DNA of 28,620 nt from Clostridia bacterium (GCA_017509065.1 JAFWQM010000058.1:1-28620), one strand, 5' to 3'; shown: positions 1-8,134, counted from the stretch's first letter. Numbers and translations are program-made. The notes: a model not told the origin generated them from the letters alone.

Positions 1-139
1 ATTCAGATGCGGGATGAGAAATCGTTCCAGACAAGGAACGAAACCGCAGGAATACTGGAGGTATTTCAAGGTTGAGTGACGCAGGATGGACCGATTTATC
101 GCCCGCACATAATTCATGATTTAGTTGGGCGAGCAATAA
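1..139. repeat. Copy A of the edge repeat (right-hand part), structured element
   Basis: The first 58 bases match 28506-28563 with one mismatch (position 40, G here and T there). Bases 102-139 form the outer right arm: they are complementary to the left arm seen in the other copy at 28480-28518. The non-Watson-Crick positions in the first half of the arm are mostly G-T, which would be G-U wobbles in RNA. Inside lies a perfect small hairpin, TCGTTCC (22-28), loop AGACAA, GGAACGA (35-41). The left arm of this copy would lie just outside the window, so the full element should be about 165 bases. It could be a structured RNA or a MITE with long terminal inverted repeats; I cannot assign it to a named family. 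Confidence 0.7.
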
Positions 140-448
140 CAACTCACCAACATACGTCGCTATGTAAAAATCCAAAGCGTTTTTTCCTTTTGTTTTCAGC
201 TTGCGCAGTTCAATTTTGCAGCCGGATTGGATGATGCGATTCATTGCACCCTGCTCAACTTTATCATTACTGTCGCTGTAAAACAAAACGACCGTGTCCT
301 GGTCTGTCAGCAATTCAGCGCCTGTCAGTCCAGCACTGTGGACATTCTCATAATCGATTAGAAAATGCAATGGAATCATCCTCATGGGGTTGGGATTATC
401 TTTAGGACGTGGCGGAGGCTCCGTTTGGGGACGAGCTACTATTCCCAT
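1..448 (-). CDS. PIN/NYN-like nuclease-fold protein, 3' end cut by the window edge and probably altered by a repeat
   Basis: The frame is open from ATG at 448 to the window edge (149 codons, no stop). After a Pro/Arg-rich N-terminus come IDYENVHSAGL, VVLFYSD and KNALDFYIATYVGEL, the pattern of PIN/NYN-type metal-dependent nuclease folds with acidic residues in DYEN and ALDF. Family members usually continue with a SNDxG-type motif. Here the frame instead enters the repeat at about 139, so the last ~46 residues are repeat-encoded and lack that motif. This suggests interruption by the element. An in-frame ATG at 463 is an alternative start and neither start has a clear ribosome binding site. It lies about 40 bases after the GTPase gene on the same strand and may be cotranscribed. 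The nuclease-fold call is by motif resemblance only; substrate unknown. Confidence 0.6.
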   Translation of the reverse strand, partial: MGIVARPQTEPPPRPKDNPNPMRMIPLHFLIDYENVHSAGLTGAELLTDQDTVVLFYSDSNDKVEQGAMNRIIQSGCKIELRKLKTKGKNALDFYIATYVGELLLLAQLNHELCAGDKSVHPASLNLEIPPVFLRFRSLSGTISHPASE

Positions 449-489
449 GCTATAGTATACCATGGAAAAGAAAAATGTCTTTCCTTATT

Positions 490-2421
490 TCACTCATCAA
501 AAATGTTTCCTTCCAGCGCGTTGCGGGCAGCGAGAATATATTTGGCGGTATCCAATGGATCAACCCCCCGGCGGGTATTTATTTTTCCTAATTCCAGAGG
601 ACACTCCCGGTAGCTGTGAAGCCTTGTGTTCATGCTGCCCTTTCCGCTTGTGACAGAGGCGAATGCTGTAGGGTAGTCCATACTGGCAGCCACGGGAATC
701 AGCGCGGTCAGGGCAACGGCGCCGTCCTCCGAAGCGGTGTCCACGATCTCTCCCCGCATCAGCTGTACGTCGCTCATGACCCGGCCCAGGTATTCTTCCG
801 GCATCACAAACCGTGCTTCCAGAATCGGTTCCAGCAGCACGCTGCCGCCCCGGCGCAGGCCGTCCTGAATGGCCATGGGCGTGGCGACGATAAAGTCCAG
901 GGGATGGGTATGGATCAGGTGGTGATTGCCGCCTACCAGCGTAATGATCACATCCGTCACCTGCCAGCCCAGCCGCCCCTGGCTCAGCGCCTGGGGCATC
1001 GCCTGCTCCACCTGATGCTGGTAACGGGGCATGATGTCCTTGCCCGGAACCACGGAGGAAAAGGAAACCCCGCTGCCCCGCGGCCCCGGCTGAATATCGA
1101 ATTCCAGCACTGCCCAGCAGGGCTTGGGCATGGTGTACGCCACAAAGCCGGTCGCCCGCTGCCGGATGGTTTCCCGGTAAATCACCGCGGGCTCGCCGAA
1201 GGAAACGGTCAGACCGAAGCGGGTCTGCAGCACTTCCTGGAGGATTTCCAGCTGTACCTTGCCCATGACCTGCAAGTGCATTTCCCCGGAAGAACGGGAA
1301 TAGCGGGCATGAAGCAGCGGGTCTTCGGAAGATAACACAGCGCAGGCTTCCCGAAGCGCCTGCATCTTGTCCTGCGATTCGGGAATCACCTGAACCGTGA
1401 TGAGCGGAGAGCGGAAAAGCCCCGGCTGCACCTTTCGCGGCAAACGCTTCTCATCCCCAAACACATGGCCGATTTCAATATCTCCTAAACCGTAAACCAC
1501 CCCGACGCGCCCGCTTTCAAGGGAACCCACATCCTTCCCCGCCGCGTCGCGTATCTGGCTGATTTTCCGCTGGACGACGATTTCCCGGCCGGTGATTTTA
1601 TCACGTCCCGTTACGAGATCGACTGCCATGCGGTTTTCCAGCCTGCCGCCGTACAGCCTGACCCACACGCCCCGGCCCATGACCGGATCCTGAGCCGCGG
1701 CAAACACGACCCCGCAGAGGTCAGGACTGTCCGTTTCGGGCGGGGGAAGATAAGCGGCGACAGCGTCCAACAAGCTGTCTATTCCTTCGTTCCGTAAAGC
1801 AGAACCGTAAAGAACGGGATGCGCTTCACCGCTTTGCGTCTTTTCCGCAAGCCGCTTATGCAGTTCCGCTTCCCCGATTTGCTCGCCTTCCAGATAACGC
1901 GCCATGAGATCATCGTCCGTGCCGCAGACATACTCAGTCAAGGTGTCCTGATCCCACAGGGGCACCGCATCCGCAGTCAGGCGCTTTTGTATGTGCCGAA
2001 GCGCCTGTTCTGCATCCGCGCCGGGACGGTCCATTTTGTTCAGGAAGAAAAGAAAAGGAAGGCGCTGCTCCTTCAAAGCCCGAAACAGCGTTTCCGTCTG
2101 GGGCTGTATGGCCTGAACCGCGTCCACCACCAGCACAGCCGCGTCCAGCGCCCAAAGGGAACGCTCGATTTCCGCTGAAAAATCAGTATGGCCAGGTGTG
2201 TCAATGAGAACAATGGCTGTGTCCTTCCACGTCAATTCAACGCAGGTGGCTTTCACTGAAATGCCCCGGCGGCGTTCCACGGGCAGGTCGTCCGTGAACG
2301 CGGTGCCCCGATCGACACTGCCCGCTTGCCGCAGCTTTCCGGCGTGAACAAGCAGCTGCTCGGAAAGCGTGGTTTTTCCCGCGTCCACATGCGCGAAAAT
2401 GCCGATATTGCGATACGTCAT
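490..2421 (-). CDS. Tet(M)/EF-G-like ribosome-protection-type translational GTPase
   Basis: The 643-residue product has the length and order of Tet(M)/Tet(O)/EF-G-like factors: a GTPase domain, then EF-G-like domains II to V. Visible motifs are G1 AHVDAGKT (10-17), G2 region RRRGISVK (50-57, with Ser where EF-G and Tet(M) have Thr), G3 DTPGH (74-78) and G4 NKMD (128-131). I chose the ATG at 2421, not 2466, because AGAAGGTGG lies about 12 bases upstream and the protein then begins MTYRNIGIFAHVDAGKT as the family does. It starts 7 bases after the hydrolase stop, so the two are cotranscribed. By family such proteins act on the ribosome in the cytosol. Sequence alone does not show tetracycline resistance; this may be a divergent housekeeping or antibiotic-protection paralogue. 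Confidence 0.88.
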   Translation of the reverse strand: MTYRNIGIFAHVDAGKTTLSEQLLVHAGKLRQAGSVDRGTAFTDDLPVERRRGISVKATCVELTWKDTAIVLIDTPGHTDFSAEIERSLWALDAAVLVVDAVQAIQPQTETLFRALKEQRLPFLFFLNKMDRPGADAEQALRHIQKRLTADAVPLWDQDTLTEYVCGTDDDLMARYLEGEQIGEAELHKRLAEKTQSGEAHPVLYGSALRNEGIDSLLDAVAAYLPPPETDSPDLCGVVFAAAQDPVMGRGVWVRLYGGRLENRMAVDLVTGRDKITGREIVVQRKISQIRDAAGKDVGSLESGRVGVVYGLGDIEIGHVFGDEKRLPRKVQPGLFRSPLITVQVIPESQDKMQALREACAVLSSEDPLLHARYSRSSGEMHLQVMGKVQLEILQEVLQTRFGLTVSFGEPAVIYRETIRQRATGFVAYTMPKPCWAVLEFDIQPGPRGSGVSFSSVVPGKDIMPRYQHQVEQAMPQALSQGRLGWQVTDVIITLVGGNHHLIHTHPLDFIVATPMAIQDGLRRGGSVLLEPILEARFVMPEEYLGRVMSDVQLMRGEIVDTASEDGAVALTALIPVAASMDYPTAFASVTSGKGSMNTRLHSYRECPLELGKINTRRGVDPLDTAKYILAARNALEGNIFDE

Positions 2422-2428
2422 CAAACGA

Positions 2429-3016
2429 TCATTCCACCTTCTCTTTTGCCGCTGCTGCCGCGTCATATCTTTCCGCGTATGCCCTCACGATCCGCATCGT
2501 GTCCCGCATGGTCTGGATATCAAAGTCAACGTCACCCGTTTCCAGGGAGTGATTCGCGTTTTCAGTCTCATAGAGTGGGATGCCCTTCTGCTTGCAGTTT
2601 TGTTCGATCACCTTTGTGTCCGCCCATGGATCGGCTGTCCCGTGAAACACAATCGCGGAATGATCGACAAACCGGAACGTATCCTCAACCGGGGTAAATA
2701 AAATGTGACGGCACGGAATGTGATGACGCCGGGCATATGCCGCGCACACAACAGTCCCTACACTTTTGCCGATCAGCAGGATATCTGAATAATCACTCCA
2801 ATCAATCCCTTTCAGAATCGCCTCCGCCTGGTCCAGCGCCATATGCGCGGCCTGCCGCATCTTTTCAGGATGACCCTTTACGCCCGATGGAAAACCGGTA
2901 TACGAAACGGGTACGATCTCCCAGTCCAATCCTTTCAGCAGCTTCCAGCTATAGTACAGCAGCGGCTTGTCACAGGTGTAGCCGATACCGGGAAATAAAC
3001 ATACGATTTTTTTCAT
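2429..3016 (-). CDS. Alpha/beta hydrolase family protein
   Basis: A 195-residue cytosolic protein starting MKKIVCLFPGIGYTCDKP. A full hydrolase triad can be proposed: nucleophile Ser in GKSVG, Asp in HGTADPWAD, and His in NANHSLE. The size suits a small single-domain esterase or acyl hydrolase. A TTG start at 3058 would add 14 residues; I prefer ATG at 3016, although its ribosome site (AAAGGA, about 14 bases away) is weak. It is the first gene after a consensus promoter (3076-3104) and runs directly into the GTPase gene. The substrate is not evident. Confidence 0.8.
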   Translation of the reverse strand: MKKIVCLFPGIGYTCDKPLLYYSWKLLKGLDWEIVPVSYTGFPSGVKGHPEKMRQAAHMALDQAEAILKGIDWSDYSDILLIGKSVGTVVCAAYARRHHIPCRHILFTPVEDTFRFVDHSAIVFHGTADPWADTKVIEQNCKQKGIPLYETENANHSLETGDVDFDIQTMRDTMRIVRAYAERYDAAAAAKEKVE

Positions 3017-3075
3017 ATTGTTTGCCGCAATCCTTTGTTCTGCCTGGTGGTCAGGCAATTCATTCGAGCAAGATC

Positions 3076-3104
3076 ATTATACTTGCCGTGCTTCTGTTTG
3101 TCAA
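3076..3104 (-). promoter_or_regulatory. Sigma-A-type promoter of the hydrolase/GTPase operon
   Basis: On the minus strand TTGACA (3104-3099) is followed after exactly 17 bases by TATAAT (3081-3076). Both hexamers match consensus perfectly. It sits 60 bases upstream of the ATG at 3016, which fits a short leader. Confidence 0.85.
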
Positions 3105-3139
3105 AGAAATATGTGGTTCGACTGTTACTTTTCTTATTA

Positions 3140-3168
3140 TTTTCAAAATAGTTGATAGTCCGTATAGT
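3140..3168 (+). promoter_or_regulatory. Possible promoter of the M42/oxidoreductase cluster
   Basis: TTTTCA (3140-3145), a 17-base spacer and TATAGT (3163-3168). The -10 box is also one half of an inverted repeat, TATAGT and ACTATA (3178-3183), which could be a regulator site. The rest of the 3061-3345 intergenic region is AT-rich and holds no gene that I can support. Confidence 0.35.
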
Positions 3169-3345
3169 CATACCCGAACACTATAGATGATCATGCTATT
3201 CCCATAATAATCAGATATAAATCAGTACTTACGATGTAGAACGCCGGGTAAACCGCAGACTTTTTACAGGATTTTTTTATTTTTGGGAGAATACAAATAA
3301 TGAAAAATCGAGCGAAAAACAGATGATCGCAGAAAGGATACTGGC

Positions 3346-4404
3346 ATGAGAAAGACCAATTTGAAGAAGTATACGGATTTTCTGGTAAAGGAGACGGAAA
3401 CTCTCCTGAATATTGATTCTCCCACAGGGTATACGGAAGACGCGGCTGCCTGGGTGAAGAGTGAGTTTGAAAAGCTGGGCTTTGAAGCGAAGCTGACCAA
3501 CAAAGGCGGAGTTCTTGTTCCCTTCGGTGGCAGAGACGTGGAAAACGGACTGCTGCTGGAAGCGCACGTGGATACGCTCGGCGGCATGGTTGCTGAAATC
3601 AAAGGAAACGGACGCCTCCGGCTCACGAACCTCGGCGGCATGAACCCCAACAATGCCGAAACTGAAAACGTCCGCGTGGTCACAAAGTTCAACGGTATTT
3701 ATGAAGGAACTTTTCAGCTCTGCAACGCTTCCATCCATGTGAACGGCGAATACAACAACATCAAGCGTGGATGGGACACCTGCGAGGTTATTCTTGATGA
3801 GGATGTAAAGAAAAAGGAAGATACCGAGAAGCTCGGCATCGCCGTGGGTGATATCGTCTGCTTTGAGCCGAATGTCCGGATCACGAAAACCGGCTACATC
3901 AAGTCCCGCTTCCTGGATGATAAGCTGAGCGTCGGCATCCTCTTAGGGTTTGCGAAATATATCCGGGATGAAAAGATCATCCCCAAGCGCGCACTTTACG
4001 CCCATATCACAGTCTTTGAAGAGGTCGGACATGGCGGGGCCGGCAATGTCCCCGCAGGATGCACAGAAGCGATTTCCGTGGATATGGGCTGCGTTGGCGA
4101 AGGCTTGCAATGTACGGAAAAGCAGGTTTCCATCTGCGCTAAGGACAGCCATGGTCCGTACAGCTATCCGGTGGTCAAAGGGCTGATCGAAGCCGCAAAG
4201 GCGTGCGGCGCGGATTACGCAATAGATATTTATCCGCACTACGGCAGCGACGTGGAAGCAACGCTCAGAGCGGGCAGCGACCTCCGTCACGGGCTGATTG
4301 GCGCGGGCGTATATGCTTCCCACGGCTACGAAAGAAGCCACAGAGACGGCGCGGAAAACTCGCTGCGTTTGCTGATCGCCTATGCATTAGGGAATGAACA
4401 GTGA
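3346..4404 (+). CDS. M42 family metallopeptidase (first copy)
   Basis: The 352-residue product has the motif series of the M42 (glutamyl aminopeptidase/tetrahedral aminopeptidase) family: EAHVDT (His74, Asp76), RFLDDKLSVG (metal-bridging Asp about 191), FEEVGHGG (catalytic and metal Glu about 225-226), SVDMG (Asp246) and a late SHGYERSH (metal His near 330). Such enzymes are cytosolic, two-metal, often large oligomers that trim peptides from the N-terminus. AAAGGA lies 9 bases upstream of the ATG. It is first in a same-strand cluster with an oxidoreductase and a second M42 gene. It is only distantly similar to that second copy, so this is not a recent tandem duplication. Confidence 0.88.
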   Translation: MRKTNLKKYTDFLVKETETLLNIDSPTGYTEDAAAWVKSEFEKLGFEAKLTNKGGVLVPFGGRDVENGLLLEAHVDTLGGMVAEIKGNGRLRLTNLGGMNPNNAETENVRVVTKFNGIYEGTFQLCNASIHVNGEYNNIKRGWDTCEVILDEDVKKKEDTEKLGIAVGDIVCFEPNVRITKTGYIKSRFLDDKLSVGILLGFAKYIRDEKIIPKRALYAHITVFEEVGHGGAGNVPAGCTEAISVDMGCVGEGLQCTEKQVSICAKDSHGPYSYPVVKGLIEAAKACGADYAIDIYPHYGSDVEATLRAGSDLRHGLIGAGVYASHGYERSHRDGAENSLRLLIAYALGNEQ

Positions 4405-4419
4405 CTGGGAGAAGCACGT

Positions 4420-4509
4420 ATGATCCGAATCAAGAAGCTGCCGCTAACATGTAAAGCATATTGGATCGAACCAGACAAAAACAGCTGCGCTGCGGAAAGG
4501 GTGCTGTGA
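4420..4509 (+). CDS. Possible 29-residue small ORF between the peptidase and oxidoreductase genes
   Basis: ATG at 4420 lies 7 bases after GGGAGA and the frame ends at a TGA only 3 bases before the next gene's ATG. The product begins MIRIKKLPLTCKAYWIEPDK and contains two cysteines. It fills almost the whole 108-base gap between the flanking genes. I do not recognise it. It could be a real small protein, a coupling ORF that feeds ribosomes to the oxidoreductase gene, or chance. Confidence 0.35.
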   Translation: MIRIKKLPLTCKAYWIEPDKNSCAAERVL

Positions 4510-4512
4510 ACA

Positions 4513-5562
4513 ATGTTATCCTATATCATCGTAGGCTCGGGATACCGGGCGGAGTACTTCGGCAGGATTGCCGCGACCTATCCTTCTCTTTTTCGGGCGA
4601 TGTATCTGTGCCGTTCGGAAGAGAAGGCCGCTTTGATGAAAGCCCGCACCGGCATGGAAGCGACCACGTCCCGCGACGCCTGTGTTTCCTTTCGCCCGGA
4701 TTTTGTCGTCATTGCCGTTGATTGGGCGCATGTGGCGGACGTGGCGGAAGAATGGCTGGATTACCCCGTGGTTACGGAAACACCCGTGGGGAATACCATG
4801 GAAAAGCTGAACCGCCTGTGGTCGCTTCACCTGCAAGGGGCAAAGATCGTATGCTGCGAACAGTATCACCGCTATCCGATCCTCGCGGCGGGCCTGAATG
4901 CCATTCAGGAAGGGAAGATTGGAGAACCTTCTTCCCTTTATATTTCCCTGTGCCATGATTACCATGCCGCCAGCCTGATTCGGAAAGCGCTTCGTATCTC
5001 AGGAGGAGAAACCTACACCCTCCGTGGTGAAAGGAAGCAAAGCCCTGTTGTACAGACCGATTCCCGCGGCGGGGCTATCACCGATGGAAGCGTCAGTCCG
5101 GCGGAAAGAACCGTTCTGCATATCACATTCGCGTCAGGAAAGACAGCCATCTATGATTTTGCCTCGGTGGAATACCGCAGCTTTATTCGTTCCCGGCATC
5201 TGACGGTGCGAGGTGAACGGGGCGAATGGAGCGATTGCATTGTTTACGGATTGGATGAAAAGTGCCATCCGCAGCGCGTCTTCCTCCTGCCGGATATTGC
5301 TGAAAAATACGAAATGCTGGACACGCAGGCCCTCCGCGATCTTCGCAAAACCTGGCGGCCTGAACTATTTCTGGATACGACCCAGGACGAGTTCGCTATT
5401 GCGTCCATCCTGCTGGATATGGAGGATTATCTGAATGGAGGACCTTCGCCCTATCCGTTACAGGACGCGCTGGACGACGCCCGTTTCCTGCTTGCGATGG
5501 AGGAAGCAGTCCAGCAGCCCTGGAAGGAAGTCACAGTACATAGGATGCCATGGTGGGAGTGA
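4513..5562 (+). CDS. Gfo/Idh/MocA family NAD(P)-dependent oxidoreductase
   Basis: The 349-residue product starts with a Rossmann beta strand and GSGYRAEYF, a variant of the dinucleotide-binding glycine motif. It then has PDFVVIAVDW, a VVTETPVGNT segment in the place of the usual EKP loop, and CEQYHRYP, followed by a C-terminal alpha/beta domain. By family it oxidises or reduces a sugar-like or inositol-like substrate in the cytosol. GGAAAGG lies about 10 bases upstream of the ATG. The substrate cannot be read from the sequence, and its place between two M42 peptidases does not point to a known pathway. The Lys of the usual EKP triad is replaced by Thr, so a divergent or non-canonical activity is possible. 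Confidence 0.8.
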   Translation: MLSYIIVGSGYRAEYFGRIAATYPSLFRAMYLCRSEEKAALMKARTGMEATTSRDACVSFRPDFVVIAVDWAHVADVAEEWLDYPVVTETPVGNTMEKLNRLWSLHLQGAKIVCCEQYHRYPILAAGLNAIQEGKIGEPSSLYISLCHDYHAASLIRKALRISGGETYTLRGERKQSPVVQTDSRGGAITDGSVSPAERTVLHITFASGKTAIYDFASVEYRSFIRSRHLTVRGERGEWSDCIVYGLDEKCHPQRVFLLPDIAEKYEMLDTQALRDLRKTWRPELFLDTTQDEFAIASILLDMEDYLNGGPSPYPLQDALDDARFLLAMEEAVQQPWKEVTVHRMPWWE

Positions 5563-5626
5563 ACGCATACTCAGAAAGCGCATTGTGTGTTTCCACAGAA
5601 AACAAAGAACAGGAGGCCAACCTCTT

Positions 5627-6694
5627 ATGAATCACCTTGAAATGATTTCCGCCCTCTCCAACGCTTTCGGCCCTTCCGGTTTTGAGGATGATGTCATAGC
5701 TATTGCCCGAAAACTCGCGCCGAAGGATGCTCGCTTGGAGGAAGATTCCCTGCGGAATCTGTACATCCATCGGAAGGAGAACACGGGAAGCCGTCCTGTA
5801 GTTCAGTTGGACGCCCATTCGGATGAAGTGGGTTTTATGGTGCAGGCTATCAGACCGAACGGGACGATAAAATTTATCACCCTGGGCGGCTGGGTGAACA
5901 GCAACATCCCTGCTCATAAAGTGAAAATCCGCACGAAGGACGGAAGCCTCATTTCCGGCGTGGTTGCAGCCAAACCGCCGCACTTTATGACCGCTGAAGA
6001 AAAAACAAAAATGCCCGCGCTGGACGAAATGTCTATTGACGTGGGAGCGTCCAGTTTGGAAGAAGCAAGGGACAGCTTCGGCATCCGCATAGCCGCTCCC
6101 GTTGCTCCGGATGTGGCGTTTGAATACGATGAGAAACATGACCTCATGATCGGAAAAGCTTTTGACAACCGCCTGGGTTGCGCGGCGATACTGGCTGCGA
6201 TGGAAGCTTTGGCAGGAGAAGAACTATCTGTTAATATTGTTGGGGCAATGTCCTCTCAGGAGGAGATGGGGACAAGAGGAGCAAATGTCACAGCCCGCCA
6301 TATCAAGCCGGACATTGCCATCGTTTTTGAAGGAAGCCCGGCGGATGATACAGTGGTGGAGTCTTGGCTTTCTCAAACAGCTGTTCACCGCGGCCCGATG
6401 CTGCGGCATATTGACGCGCGGATGATCACGAATCCGCGTTTCCAACGCTGGACACTGGATCTGGCGGAAGAACTGCACATTCCTGTTCAGGAAGCCGTGC
6501 GTACAGGTGGAGCTACCAATGGCGCTCCGATCCATCTGTCCAATCAGGGCGTTCCCTGCATCGTGATCGGTTTTCCCGTTCGTTATATTCACAGCCACTA
6601 TGGAATCGCTTCACTGGCTGATTTTGAAAATGGGGTAAAGCTGGCTGTGGAGATCATCAGAAGACTGGATGCAAAAGTAATCGGGGCATTTTGA
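5627..6694 (+). CDS. M42 family metallopeptidase (second copy)
   Basis: AGGAGG lies 10 bases before ATG 5627, which fixes the start although the frame is open upstream. The 355-residue product carries LDAHSDEVGF (His64, Asp66), GKAFDNRLG (bridging Asp), SSQEEMGTRG (Glu pair), VFEGSPADD (metal Asp) and HSHYGI (metal His), the complete M42 set. By family it is a cytosolic di-metal aminopeptidase. Its C-terminus (EIIRRLDAKVIGAF) looks like a normal family end. An IS66 remnant on the other strand begins immediately after its stop codon. Confidence 0.9.
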   Translation: MNHLEMISALSNAFGPSGFEDDVIAIARKLAPKDARLEEDSLRNLYIHRKENTGSRPVVQLDAHSDEVGFMVQAIRPNGTIKFITLGGWVNSNIPAHKVKIRTKDGSLISGVVAAKPPHFMTAEEKTKMPALDEMSIDVGASSLEEARDSFGIRIAAPVAPDVAFEYDEKHDLMIGKAFDNRLGCAAILAAMEALAGEELSVNIVGAMSSQEEMGTRGANVTARHIKPDIAIVFEGSPADDTVVESWLSQTAVHRGPMLRHIDARMITNPRFQRWTLDLAEELHIPVQEAVRTGGATNGAPIHLSNQGVPCIVIGFPVRYIHSHYGIASLADFENGVKLAVEIIRRLDAKVIGAF

Positions 6695-7206
6695 TGCTTC
6701 GAGCCTGTTATGTGCGCCGGAAATGTTCCGGTTTCCGCTTGGCCTGTCAGTTGGCAATGTTCGCAGTGCATTGTTTCATGCGCGATGAGTTTGGTCTTTA
6801 CCTCTACTTCATACTCATACCGCGTTTCGCAGCTTTTCAGATCGCACTGGCCCGCATACGGGCATCCCGCGCACTGATCCGGTTTATGCTGGACCACCTC
6901 GTCAGGCTCGCGGTCTATTTTCATCCCGCTGCCCTTGTGCCCTGCCTGGCCGCCCGCTTTCCTTCCGCTTTTCTCCCGAAGGCTCTTGGGCGCCGCTTTC
7001 TGATACCCGTCTTTCGATGGCGGCGTTGAACTGTTTCCGCTGTTCTTCTTGTGTGTCAGTTCCTCGATTTTCTTTGTCAGCGCCGCAATCTGCGCATCCT
7101 TTGCCGCTATTTCTTCCCGCAGTTTTGTGAGTTGTTCATTCTGTTGCTGGAGCTGTTCGGACATCTTTTGAATCTGCGCAATGAGCTCTTGTATCATCTC
7201 CTCCAT
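6695..7206 (-). pseudogene. IS66-type transposase (TnpC) N-terminal remnant
   Basis: From ATG 7206, with GGAGGTG just upstream, the frame encodes an N-terminal coiled coil rich in Gln/Glu/Lys, then KKNSGNSSTPPSKDG, a typical IS66 linker, then GRKAGGQAGHKGSG and a zinc-finger-like region with CAGCPYAGQC and CEHC. These are the first three segments of IS66 transposases. Similarity ends near residue 168, next to the stop codon of the second M42 gene; the frame then runs on antisense to 6598 without family likeness. The whole DDE catalytic domain is missing and no tnpA or tnpB partner is present, so the element is dead. Confidence 0.85.
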
Positions 7207-7368
7207 TCCGAACACCTCCTCTTTTGGGAAGCAATCAATTTCTTCAGCTAAAGAGCAACTGACGAGATTATTTCTTAGTGAATCAGCCAGACGATGGATT
7301 TCTGCGTATATATATAAGGAACCCGTTGCCGGGAAACAGCAGCCGGAAAAAAACAACGCGCGGACTGA

Positions 7369-7384
7369 GGCAACGCCGGTTGCC
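7369..7384. promoter_or_regulatory. Perfect inverted repeat upstream of the secreted-protein gene
   Basis: GGCAAC, 4-base loop, GTTGCC. It lies 35 bases before the ATG at 7419 and downstream of an AT-rich TATATATATA stretch (about 7304-7314) that could hold the -10 box. It could be an operator or a leader hairpin. Confidence 0.25.
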
Positions 7385-7418
7385 AATCCGTCATGATAAG
7401 ACGAGGAGGAAGAATAAA

Positions 7419-8063
7419 ATGAAAAAAATGACGGCTATTTTGTGTGCTATGCTTCTGGTCTGGTTTGCGGTCGCCGCTTCCGCCGAAGCTCCTGTGTCAA
7501 ACCTTTACAAGCCAAACACGTCCGAAACGTTCAAGGCCCTGGTCGGGGGAAAGAGCTTTGAAGCCGGAATCACCCATATTGAATCGACCGGTGAGGACGA
7601 AGACGCGAAATTCACGATTACGATAACCATTTATGAGAGAGACCGGTTCGACGCGGCGGTGATTGAGAACTTGGCGGAACACGATATCCTTTGCTTCGGA
7701 GACGGAACGGCCTTTATGGTCATGGACGTAATTCACGATGAATTCGGCGTGACCGTAAAGGATGGCTTCAATAACGGCTATTCCTTCTACAAGTTGGAAG
7801 ATGGAACCTATATTGTCACTACGGATACCGAAAATCCATTCTATACGGAAATTTTCACGGTCAAAGTACCGCTGGAAAAGGACATCAGCTTCCTGGACTG
7901 GAGCGATCCGGAAAACCTGGATGCGCCTGTGAAGCTGGGATTCGATGAATTGCTCGATCATCTGCTGGAAGGAACAAGCTTTGCTCCGTACAACACCAGG
8001 GTCACCTTTGATGAGAACGGAAAACTGGTTGAGCTCCTGTACAATTACTCTCCCTGGAACTAA
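7419..8063 (+). CDS. Secreted protein of unknown function
   Basis: GAGGAGG lies 9 bases before ATG 7419. The 214-residue product has a clear Sec signal peptide (MKK, hydrophobic core, cleavage likely after AASA at about residue 22-23) and no lipobox cysteine. The mature part is acidic and beta-rich, with FTITITIYERD, DILCFGDGTAFMVMD and a C-terminal TRVTFDENGKLVELLYNY. I do not recognise the family. It converges on oppA, with a shared hairpin between them. The neighbourhood gives no clue beyond export to the cell surface or medium. Confidence 0.8.
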   Translation: MKKMTAILCAMLLVWFAVAASAEAPVSNLYKPNTSETFKALVGGKSFEAGITHIESTGEDEDAKFTITITIYERDRFDAAVIENLAEHDILCFGDGTAFMVMDVIHDEFGVTVKDGFNNGYSFYKLEDGTYIVTTDTENPFYTEIFTVKVPLEKDISFLDWSDPENLDAPVKLGFDELLDHLLEGTSFAPYNTRVTFDENGKLVELLYNYSPWN

Positions 8064-8104
8064 GGTTTCCCCGGAAGGGATTCGTGCTATGCCCGGCACA
8101 CTAG

Positions 8105-8134
8105 AAAAGGGGACAGGCCGTTTGGCCGGTCCCC
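8105..8134 (-). terminator. Rho-independent terminator of the opp operon
   Basis: The hairpin arms are GGGGAC and GTCCCC (8109-8114 and 8129-8134) with an inner GGCC/GGCC stem and a GTTT loop. On the minus strand it is followed by TTTTC. It lies 30 bases beyond the oppA stop. On the plus strand there is no T-run, so it mainly serves oppA, although the hairpin could also stop transcripts of the secreted-protein gene. Confidence 0.75.

Noticed and set aside
1..139. HEARO/IscB-type omega RNA, group II intron or retron RNA as identity of the edge repeat
   Set aside because: No associated nuclease or reverse transcriptase frame is present and I could not match a conserved core.
490..2421. Calling the GTPase a proven tetracycline-resistance gene
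   Set aside because: Family membership is clear but G2 is altered, there is no mobile context, and resistance cannot be inferred from this sequence alone.
3300..3326. Eight-residue leader peptide (MKNRAKNR) before the first M42 gene
   Set aside because: Its possible ribosome site is poorly spaced, there is no attenuator hairpin, and such mini-frames are common by chance.
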